64,000 bases of DNA from NCBI RefSeq assembly GCF_008806345.1, contig NZ_VZZJ01000001.1:1-64000 (forward strand). The letters run 5' to 3'. Below the pieces are notes generated by a model. That model ran no database searches. It had not been told where the DNA came from and worked only from the letters and a program-made list of their open reading frames with translations. Positions 57,652-64,000 of the stretch are shown here, piece by piece (the stretch's first letter is position 1; each line of letters opens with the position of its first letter). The position numbers and the translations under genes are program-made. This stretch comes from Methylobacterium planeticum. Lineage in GTDB: Bacteria; Pseudomonadota; Alphaproteobacteria; Rhizobiales; Beijerinckiaceae.

Positions 57652-58362
57652 ATGGCTGAAAACAACGAGTTCTTCCGCGAGGTCAACGAGGATTATCGCC
57701 GGGATCAGGTCGCGCAGATCTGGCGGCGCTACAGCGGCGTGATCATCGCGCTCGCGATCCTGATGGTGGCGGGCGTCGGCGGCTGGCGCTACTGGCAGAA
57801 CGCGCAGCGCGTCGCCGCCGAGACGGCCTCCGAGCGCTTCGACGCGGCCAACCGCCTCGTGCGCGAGGGCAAGACCGACGAGGCCGAGAAGGCCTTCACG
57901 ACCCTGGAGGCCGAGGGCCCCGCCGGCTACCGCCTGCTGGCGCAGTTCCGCTCGGCTGCCGAGACGGCCAAGCGCGACCCCGCGGCGGGCGCCAAGGCCT
58001 ACGACGCGATCGCGGCCGATACCGGCCTGATGGGCGGCCTGCGCGACCTCGCGCGCCTGCGCGCCGCGCTCCTGCGCGTCGACGCCGCCGACCCGGCCCC
58101 GGCGCTGGCGAGCCTGCAGGGCCTCGCGGCCGGCAGCCCGTTCCGCCACACCGCCCGCGAGATGCTCGGCCTCGCCGCCCTGAAGCGCGGCCAGTACGAG
58201 GAGGCGGGGCGCTGGTTCGACCAGCTCACCACCGACCCCGAGACGCCGCAGAACCTGCGCCAGCGCATCGAGGTCTACGCCGCCCTCGTGGCCGGCGGCC
58301 CGGTCACCGTCACCGAGGCGAAGCCCGAGCCCGCCGCGCCGCCCCCGCCGATCACGCGCTAG
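57652..58362 (+). CDS. YfgM-like TPR membrane protein
   Basis: Protein of 236 residues with a single N-terminal transmembrane helix (about 28-46, SGVIIALAILMVAGVGGW) preceded by FFREVNEDYRRDQVAQIWRR, then a periplasmic tetratricopeptide-like helical domain (about 55-215) and a Pro-rich tail. YfgM proteins associate with the Sec translocon and periplasmic chaperones. As in E. coli, where yfgM lies near bamB and der, it directly precedes der. ATG 57652 follows GAGAGA. Confidence 0.85.
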   Translation: MAENNEFFREVNEDYRRDQVAQIWRRYSGVIIALAILMVAGVGGWRYWQNAQRVAAETASERFDAANRLVREGKTDEAEKAFTTLEAEGPAGYRLLAQFRSAAETAKRDPAAGAKAYDAIAADTGLMGGLRDLARLRAALLRVDAADPAPALASLQGLAAGSPFRHTAREMLGLAALKRGQYEEAGRWFDQLTTDPETPQNLRQRIEVYAALVAGGPVTVTEAKPEPAAPPPPITR

Positions 58363-58479
58363 CCGCACCGGCCGCCGCGGCCGGTTGAAGGACCGCGATC
58401 GATCAACAGCTTGGAACCGTTCCCGCGCGGCGGGAGCGGCACTCGCCGGCCTTGCGCCGGCCGACCGGACGAGACTCCC

Positions 58480-59823
58480 ATGGATATGCCGACCGTCGCC
58501 ATCGTCGGACGGCCGAATGTCGGCAAGTCGACCCTGTTCAACCGCCTCGTGGGCAAGAAGCTCGCCCTCGTCGACGACCGCCCCGGCGTCACCCGCGACC
58601 GGCGCGAGGGCGACGTCCAGTTCGGCGGCCTGACCTTCCGGGTCATCGACACGGCGGGGCTCGAGGAGGCGGATTCCGATTCGCTCCTCGGCCGGATGCG
58701 CGCCCAGACCGAGGCCGCGATCCTCGAGGCCGACGTCGTGCTCTTCGTCATCGACGCCCGCGCAGGCGTCCTGCCCGCCGACAAGCCCTTCGCCGAGCTG
58801 GTGCGCCGGGCCGGCTGCCCCGTCATCCTGATCGCCAACAAGGCCGAGGGCGGCGCCGGCATGAGCGGCGCCTACGAGGCCTTCTCCCTCGGCCTCGGCG
58901 ACCCGATCCCGTTCTCGGCCGAGCACGGCGAGGGCGTGGGCGAGCTGCACAGCGCGCTCCAGGCCACCCTGCCCGCGTTCGAGGAGGACGAGGACGCCGA
59001 CAACCCGGCGGGCCGCGCCCTCAAGGTCGCCATCGTGGGCCGCCCGAACGCCGGCAAGTCGACCCTGATCAACCGGATGCTCGGCGAGGAGCGCCTGCTC
59101 GTCGGCCCCGAGGCCGGCATCACCCGCGATTCGATCTCCCTCGACTGGGTGTGGCGCGGGCGCCGGATCAAGCTGCACGACACCGCGGGCATGCGCCGCC
59201 GCGCCCGCATCGACGACAAGCTCGAGAAGCTCGCGGTCTCGGACGGCCTGCGGGCGGTGCGCTTCGCCGAGGTCGTGGTGGTGCTCCTCGACGCCACGAT
59301 CCCGTTCGAGAAGCAGGATCTGACCATCGTCGACCTCGTCGAGAGCGAGGGCCGCGCCGTCGTCATCGGCCTCAACAAGTGGGACCTCGTGGCGGACCAG
59401 CCGGGGCTCCTGAAGACACTGCGGGAGGATTGCACCCGCCTGCTGCCGCAGGTCCGCGGCGTCGCGGTGGTGCCCCTGTCGGGGCTCGCCGGGGAGGGCG
59501 TCGACAAGCTCATGAAGGCGGTGGTCGACGCGGCCGACGTCTGGGACCGGCGCATCTCCACCTCGCGCATCAACGACTGGCTGAGCGAGGCCACCAGCCG
59601 CAACCCGCCGCCCGCCGTCTCGGGCCGCCGCATCAAGATCCGCTACGCCACGCAGGTGAAGAGCCGCCCGCCGCATTTCGCGCTGTTCGGCAACCAGCTC
59701 GACGCCCTGCCGAAATCCTACACCCGCTACCTCGTGAACGCCCTGCGCGAGGCCTTCGACCTGCCCGGCACGCCGATCCGGCTGTCGCTGCGGACCTCGA
59801 AGAACCCCTTCGACAAGGGCTGA
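58480..59823 (+). CDS. der: Ribosome biogenesis GTPase Der (EngA)
   Basis: Double-GTPase of 447 residues needed for 50S subunit maturation. G domain 1 has GRPNVGKST (8-16), DTAGLEE and NKAE; G domain 2 has [17 protein letters not shown] and NKWD. The C-terminal KH-like domain ends [15 protein letters not shown] 58480 ([10 protein letters not shown]) is the natural start. It follows the YfgM-like gene by 117 nt. Confidence 0.97.
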   Translation: MDMPTVAIVGRPNVGKSTLFNRLVGKKLALVDDRPGVTRDRREGDVQFGGLTFRVIDTAGLEEADSDSLLGRMRAQTEAAILEADVVLFVIDARAGVLPADKPFAELVRRAGCPVILIANKAEGGAGMSGAYEAFSLGLGDPIPFSAEHGEGVGELHSALQATLPAFEEDEDADNPAGRALKVAIVGRPNAGKSTLINRMLGEERLLVGPEAGITRDSISLDWVWRGRRIKLHDTAGMRRRARIDDKLEKLAVSDGLRAVRFAEVVVVLLDATIPFEKQDLTIVDLVESEGRAVVIGLNKWDLVADQPGLLKTLREDCTRLLPQVRGVAVVPLSGLAGEGVDKLMKAVVDAADVWDRRISTSRINDWLSEATSRNPPPAVSGRRIKIRYATQVKSRPPHFALFGNQLDALPKSYTRYLVNALREAFDLPGTPIRLSLRTSKNPFDKG

Positions 59824-59845
59824 GCGGCAGCCCGGCCGGCCGGAT

Positions 59846-60985
59846 TCAACCCGGCCCGGCCTGCGCCCCGCGCGAGGTCGCGGCGAGCCAGTCCACCACC
59901 GCGTCGAGGGCCTGCCGGTTGGTCAGCCCCGAATCCCGCGCGGCCTCGAAGGCCGCGATCTGCCGGTCGGCGCTGGTGCCCTCCCGGACGATCCGGCGGG
60001 CATTCGCGACCTCGGCGACGCAGCCGAGCGCCTCCGCGTCCTCCGCGATCAGCGCCAGCATCCCGTCGAGCGCCTCCGCGTAGGCCAGAGCCTCCTCCCG
60101 GGCCTCGTCGATCATCTCGGCGCCGGTGCCGCTGCGCTGGGCCCGCCACAGGTTCTCCGCGGCGAGCGCCCGCGACACCCCGTCGAGGCCGGCATTCAGC
60201 TCCGGCCGCCGCACCGCCAGCCGGACGAGGCAGCGGAACACCGCCGCGATGGTCAGCGCATCCGCCAGCCGGGTGCAGGAATCGGCGATGCGCAACTCCA
60301 GGGTGGGGAACTTGATCGAGGGCCGCAGCGACCACCACAGGAAGCTCGCATCCTGGATCGAGCCGGCCCGCGTCATGATGCGGACGTAGCGCTCATACGC
60401 GGAATTGTTCATGAAAAGTTCCGGTAGACCGGTGCGCGGCAGCTCCCCGAAGGCGCTCAACCTGTAGGCGGTCAGGCCCGTGGGCTTGCCCTGCCAGAAC
60501 GGCGAGGACACCGAGAGGGCGAACAGCACGGGCTGGAACGGCAGCAGCCGCCGCATCAGGTCGACCCGCGCCGCCGGGTCCGGGACCTCAACGTGGACGT
60601 GCATGCCGCAGATCAGGCTGCGGCGCCCGGCGAGGCCGACATCGCGCAGGATGCCGCGGTAGCGGTCGCCCTTCGTCGGCAATTGCCGCGACCAATCCGC
60701 GATCGGATGGGTTCCTGCCGCGAAAACAAGGAGTTCGTGCCGGGCGCCGATCTCCGCCAGGGTGGCGCGCTGGCGCGCCAGCACGCCGCGCGCCTGCGCG
60801 AAATCCGTCGAGGGCGGGGTGCAGACCTCAACCTGGCATTGCAGGAGTTCGCGGCCCGCCTCGGGCAGGCGCTCGCCGACCTCGGCGTGGAAGGGCTTCA
60901 CCGAGCGCCGCGGCGTCCCCCGGGTCTCGGCATCGGCCAGAAAGTACTCCTCCTCGATCCCGAACCGATAGTTGTGGCCGCTCAT
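59846..60985 (-). CDS. GCS2-type carboxylate-amine ligase (YbdK family)
   Basis: Glutamate-cysteine ligase-like enzyme of 379 residues. ATP/metal motif GIEEEYFL (9-16), CQVEVCTPP, GMHVHVEVPD, RPSIKFPTLELRIADSC. YbdK-type enzymes have weak glutamate-cysteine ligase activity; the true substrate is often unknown. It lies 54 nt downstream of dmrA on the same strand, which raises the idea of a pterin-related ligation, but that is inference. ATG 60985 (MSGHNYRFG) is the family start. Confidence 0.9.
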   Translation of the reverse strand: MSGHNYRFGIEEEYFLADAETRGTPRRSVKPFHAEVGERLPEAGRELLQCQVEVCTPPSTDFAQARGVLARQRATLAEIGARHELLVFAAGTHPIADWSRQLPTKGDRYRGILRDVGLAGRRSLICGMHVHVEVPDPAARVDLMRRLLPFQPVLFALSVSSPFWQGKPTGLTAYRLSAFGELPRTGLPELFMNNSAYERYVRIMTRAGSIQDASFLWWSLRPSIKFPTLELRIADSCTRLADALTIAAVFRCLVRLAVRRPELNAGLDGVSRALAAENLWRAQRSGTGAEMIDEAREEALAYAEALDGMLALIAEDAEALGCVAEVANARRIVREGTSADRQIAAFEAARDSGLTNRQALDAVVDWLAATSRGAQAGPG

Positions 60986-61039
60986 GATCACCCCGCGAGG
61001 ACACGTCCGCGTCAACTCGCCGGCACCGTTTCTGTGCCC

Positions 61040-61447
61040 TCAGCTCCGCAAGGCCCCCCCCACCAGCCAAGCCGGATCGAACCAGCGGTCGGCCTCCCCG
61101 TCATAGGGCAGGCGGGTGACGTCCCAGTTCTGGATGTAGGGGGCGTAGACGTTCCACACCGCGATGCCGCCGCCGACGAAGATGCGCCGCCCCGGATAGC
61201 GCGTCAGGACTTCCTCGGGGGCCTCGTGCGAGCGGATCACGTCGATCGTCCGATCCTTGAAGGCGAAGTCCGGCACCGAGGCCACGGTCTTCGGACCTGC
61301 AATCAGGACGTGTCCCATCGTCAGCGCGAAGAAGCGGGTGACGTCCTCGACGAAGAGCGGATCGGTGTTGCCCTCCCAGGGCAGGTGCCCGTTGAGGCCG
61401 AGTTGCCCGCGCTGCCCGATGGCGCAGATGCAGCGAACGTCGATCAT
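61040..61447 (-). CDS. dmrA: Dihydromethanopterin reductase DmrA (DHFR-like)
   Basis: DHFR-fold protein of 135 residues, shorter than typical FolA (about 160). It keeps the fold marks CAIGQRGQLGLNGHLPWEGN, RFFALTMGHVLIAGPKTVAS (NADPH site) and RRIFVGGGIAVWNVYAPYIQ. The usual FolA substrate-binding acid region is altered. Size and sequence agree with what I recall of DmrA of Methylobacterium extorquens, which reduces dihydromethanopterin to tetrahydromethanopterin, the C1 carrier for formaldehyde oxidation. A divergent FolA is the main alternative. Confidence 0.8.
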   Translation of the reverse strand: MIDVRCICAIGQRGQLGLNGHLPWEGNTDPLFVEDVTRFFALTMGHVLIAGPKTVASVPDFAFKDRTIDVIRSHEAPEEVLTRYPGRRIFVGGGIAVWNVYAPYIQNWDVTRLPYDGEADRWFDPAWLVGGALRS

Positions 61448-61538
61448 CCCGGTCCGTCCCTCCCGATGGGCGCTGTCTCGTGGGCGATGCTCGCGGAAAC
61501 CGGCCGGCGCGCGCGCGGATCCCGCTCCCGCGCGGCGT

Positions 61539-62291
61539 TCAGGCCGGCGCCTGCGGCGCCAGCACCCGGTCCTGCGGGAAGTCATAGATCTTGCCCGTCT
61601 CCGTCCAGTCCGGGCTCGCCAGGCGCACGAAATGCGGTGCCAGATCCTCCGGCGTCTTCAGGGTCTCGGGATCCTCGCCCGGCATGGCGGCGTGGCGCAT
61701 GGCCGTGCGCAGGGGCCCCGGGTTCAGCAGCATGGCCTTGATCGCGGTGGTTTCCGTCTCGGCCGCATAGGTGCGCACCAGCGCGTCGAGGGCTGCCTTC
61801 GAGACCGAGTACGGCCCCCAATAGGCCCGGCACTTCGTCGAGGCCCCGGAGGTCACGAAGATCGCCCGGCCGGCATCGGACATCCGCAGCAGCGGGTCGA
61901 ACGAGCGGATCAGTCGCCAGTTCGCCGTGACGTTGATGTCCATCACCTGCTGCCAGACCTTCGGGGTCACGTGCCCGATCGGCATCAGGTTGCCGAGGAT
62001 GCCGGCATTGCCGACCACGATGTCGAGCTTCTTCCAGCGGTCGTGGATCGCTTGCCCGAGGCGGTCGATCGCGTCGTAATCGGTCAGGTTCAGGGGCACC
62101 AGCGTCGCACCGGAGCCGGCCTGCCGGATCGCATCGTCGAGTTCCTCGAGGGCGCCCTGCGTGCGCGCCACCGCGACGACGTGGGCGCCCGCGCGCGCCA
62201 GGGCGAGGGCGGCGGCGCGGCCGATGCCGCGCGAGGCACCGGTGACGACGGCCACGCGGCCGTCGAGGGGCTTGTCGGGGGAGATCGTCAT
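61539..62291 (-). CDS. SDR-family oxidoreductase downstream of purF
   Basis: Short-chain dehydrogenase of 250 residues: TGASRGIGRAAALALARAG, GNAG in place of NNAG (VVGNAGILGNL), active Ser in VTSGAST, and YSVSK. The start lies 4 nt after the purF stop, so the two are probably co-transcribed. Its substrate is unknown. Confidence 0.9.
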   Translation of the reverse strand: MTISPDKPLDGRVAVVTGASRGIGRAAALALARAGAHVVAVARTQGALEELDDAIRQAGSGATLVPLNLTDYDAIDRLGQAIHDRWKKLDIVVGNAGILGNLMPIGHVTPKVWQQVMDINVTANWRLIRSFDPLLRMSDAGRAIFVTSGASTKCRAYWGPYSVSKAALDALVRTYAAETETTAIKAMLLNPGPLRTAMRHAAMPGEDPETLKTPEDLAPHFVRLASPDWTETGKIYDFPQDRVLAPQAPA

Positions 62292-62295
62292 GGGC

Positions 62296-63786
62296 TCAGT
62301 CGGCCTCGGCCAGCATCGCGAGCCGGCGCGGGCCCGCGATGGCGAGATCCGTCAGGCCGGTCGGATAGTCGCCCGTGAAGCAATGGTCGGTGTATTGCGG
62401 GCAGGCCTCGTTGCGCCCCGCCTCGCCCATCGCCCGGTAGAGGCCATCGATCGACAGGAAGGCCAGGGAATCGGCGCCGATATACTGGCGCATCCCCTCG
62501 AGATCGTGCGTGGCCGCGAGGAGCTTCTCGCGCTCCGGCGTGTCGATCCCGTAGAAGTCCGGATAGGTGATCGGCGGCGACGCGATGCGGAAATGCACGG
62601 CCTTAGCGCCGGCCTCGCGCATCATCCGGACGATCTTCACGGAGGTGGTGCCCCGGACCAGGCTGTCGTCCACGAGGACGATGCTCTTGCCCTCGACCGC
62701 CGCGCGGTTCGCCGAGTGCTTCATGCGCACGCCGAGCTCGCGCACCGATTGCGTCGGCTGGATGAAGGTGCGACCGACGTAGTGGTTGCGGATGATCCCC
62801 ATCTCGAAGGGGATCCCGGTCTGCTGCGAGAAGCCCAGGGCGGCGGGGACGCCGGAATCCGGCACCGGCACCACGATGTCGGCCGGGGCGGGCGCCTCGC
62901 GCGCCAGCTCGGAGCCGATGTTCTTGCGAACCGTGTAGACACTCTTGCCGTTCACGATCGAATCGGGCCGGGCGAAGTAGATATACTCGAAGATGCAGGG
63001 GCGGATCGGCTGCTTCTCGGCGAAGCGGATCGATTGCACGCCTTCGTCCGAGATCACCACGATTTCCCCGTTCTCGACGTCGCGCACGAATTTCGCGCCG
63101 ATGATGTCGAGGGCGCAGGTCTCCGACGCCAGGATGTAGCGGCCGTCGAGTTCGCCGAGCACGAGGGGGCGGATGCCCATCGGGTCGCGCGCGCCGATCA
63201 GCTTCTTGTTCGTCAGGGCGACGAGGGCGTAAGCCCCCTCGATCTGGCGCAGCGCGTCGATGAAGCGCTCGATGATCCGCGGCGACCGGCTGCGGGCGGC
63301 GAGGTGGAGGATGACCTCCGTGTCCGACGTGGACTGGGTGATGGCCCCGTCCCGCACGAGGTCGCGGCGGATCGAGAGGGCATTCGTCAGGTTGCCGTTA
63401 TGGGCGACCGCGAGGCCGCCGCCGGCGAGTTCCGCGAAGAGCGGCTGCACGTTGCGCAGGATGGTGCCGCCGGTCGTCGAGTAGCGCACGTGCCCGATCG
63501 CGGAGCGGCCCCGAAGCCGCTCGATCGTGGCGCGGTCCGAGAAGGAATCGCCGACGAGGCCCGGTCGGCGCTCGGAATGGAAGATCTCGCCATCGAAGGA
63601 GACGATGCCCGCCGCCTCCTGACCGCGGTGCTGCAGGGCGTGGAGGCCGAGTGCCACGACCGCCGAGGCGTCCGGGTGGCCGAAGATCCCGAAGACGCCG
63701 CACTCCTCGCGCAGCGTATCCCCATCGCGGTCGAGCCCATCGGCGAAGCCGGGCAGCGGCTGAACGGGCGCGGAGCTCTCTGACAT
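62296..63786 (-). CDS. purF: Amidophosphoribosyltransferase PurF
   Basis: First enzyme of de novo purine synthesis, 496 residues; makes phosphoribosylamine from PRPP and glutamine. After a propeptide of about 26 residues, EECGVFGIFGHPDA carries the N-terminal nucleophile Cys. The glutaminase domain continues with HRGQEAAGI and RYSTTG, and the PRTase domain has PVPDSGVPAALGFS and the PRPP loop VLVDDSLVRGTTS. ATG 63786 (MSESSAPVQPL) is chosen over 63924 by family alignment. Confidence 0.97.
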   Translation of the reverse strand: MSESSAPVQPLPGFADGLDRDGDTLREECGVFGIFGHPDASAVVALGLHALQHRGQEAAGIVSFDGEIFHSERRPGLVGDSFSDRATIERLRGRSAIGHVRYSTTGGTILRNVQPLFAELAGGGLAVAHNGNLTNALSIRRDLVRDGAITQSTSDTEVILHLAARSRSPRIIERFIDALRQIEGAYALVALTNKKLIGARDPMGIRPLVLGELDGRYILASETCALDIIGAKFVRDVENGEIVVISDEGVQSIRFAEKQPIRPCIFEYIYFARPDSIVNGKSVYTVRKNIGSELAREAPAPADIVVPVPDSGVPAALGFSQQTGIPFEMGIIRNHYVGRTFIQPTQSVRELGVRMKHSANRAAVEGKSIVLVDDSLVRGTTSVKIVRMMREAGAKAVHFRIASPPITYPDFYGIDTPEREKLLAATHDLEGMRQYIGADSLAFLSIDGLYRAMGEAGRNEACPQYTDHCFTGDYPTGLTDLAIAGPRRLAMLAEAD

Positions 63787-64000
63787 GCTGATGGTGATCC
63801 CTGGTCGCCGTCGGCTCAACGTCACGCGCGGCGCGGCGGGGCAGTCGCCTGCGCCCGACACGCCTCTGGAAGCTCTCCCCGGCATCGTCGAGTGACCGGT
63901 ATCTAGGTGGTGTCGAGGCGACAACCAAGCGGCGCCGCGAGCAGATCAGCGTCGCGGTGCGGGCACGACTGCCGGTTGTCCGCCGACATCGCTCCGGCGC
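63787..64000. other. Right-edge spacer upstream of purF
   Basis: No gene is supported in these 214 nt. In relatives cvpA usually precedes purF; a cvpA-like reading could not be recognised, so it lies outside the window or elsewhere. Confidence 0.35.

Overview
The window is high-GC (about 70%) alphaproteobacterial chromosome, most likely Methylobacterium/Methylorubrum. The best taxonomic clue is a short dihydrofolate-reductase-like gene at 61040-61447 that matches DmrA, the dihydromethanopterin reductase of methylotrophs that use tetrahydromethanopterin. Gene order such as guaB...rsmB-guaA and purF-SDR, many HWE/LuxR/NarL-type regulators, a Ppx/GppA-RlmE pair and a double cold-shock-domain protein fit the same group. 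Coding density is high and most genes are chromosomal housekeeping, transport or signalling. No prophage, CRISPR array or intact insertion sequence is visible.

Left part (1-13 kb): the N-terminus of an OFA-type (oxalate/formate antiporter-like) MFS protein leaves the window at the left edge. It is followed by a five-PAS HWE histidine kinase, then a complete C4-dicarboxylate module: dctD and dctB overlap by 4 nt and are divergent from dctA, which has a textbook sigma-54 promoter and two upstream dyads. A secreted papain-like protein, two unknown small proteins, a Tat-exported beta-carbonic anhydrase, a decayed CYTH-domain gene and a lytic transglycosylase follow.

13-24 kb: two translationally coupled small proteins (the first NepR-like), an ArsR/SDR pair, a TetR regulator divergent from a PspA-like/YiaA-like envelope-stress pair with two near-identical palindromic operators, and a type I secretion locus. 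The locus has an ABC exporter, an HlyD adaptor and a 1014-residue Ala/Thr/Pro-rich protein with two membrane segments, 22-residue repeats and no RTX repeats. It is the most novel-looking locus here.

24-45 kb: htpG, a glycosyltransferase, tRNA-Ser(CGA), an HPP-CBS membrane protein, an atypical LuxR regulator, a short DUF6894-like protein, an AEC transporter, small exported proteins, a Gly-rich double cold-shock protein, a receiver-only regulator, ppx/gppA-like plus rlmE, an acetaldehyde dehydrogenase with its DUF779 partner, a serine hydrolase, two MFS exporters and a DoxX protein.

45-64 kb: guanine nucleotide synthesis (guaB, guaA) interleaved with a VapBC module fused by overlaps to a MAPEG gene, a PanE-like reductase, a tiny lipoprotein and an RsmB-like methyltransferase that appears to start at CTG. 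Then come an IS630 transposase relic beside a second toxin-antitoxin pair, a cupin, a secreted propeller-like protein, nnrU, a YfgM-like protein, der, and a minus-strand run purF-SDR-dmrA-GCS2-type ligase.

All functional calls come from reading the sequence and family knowledge. No database search was run.
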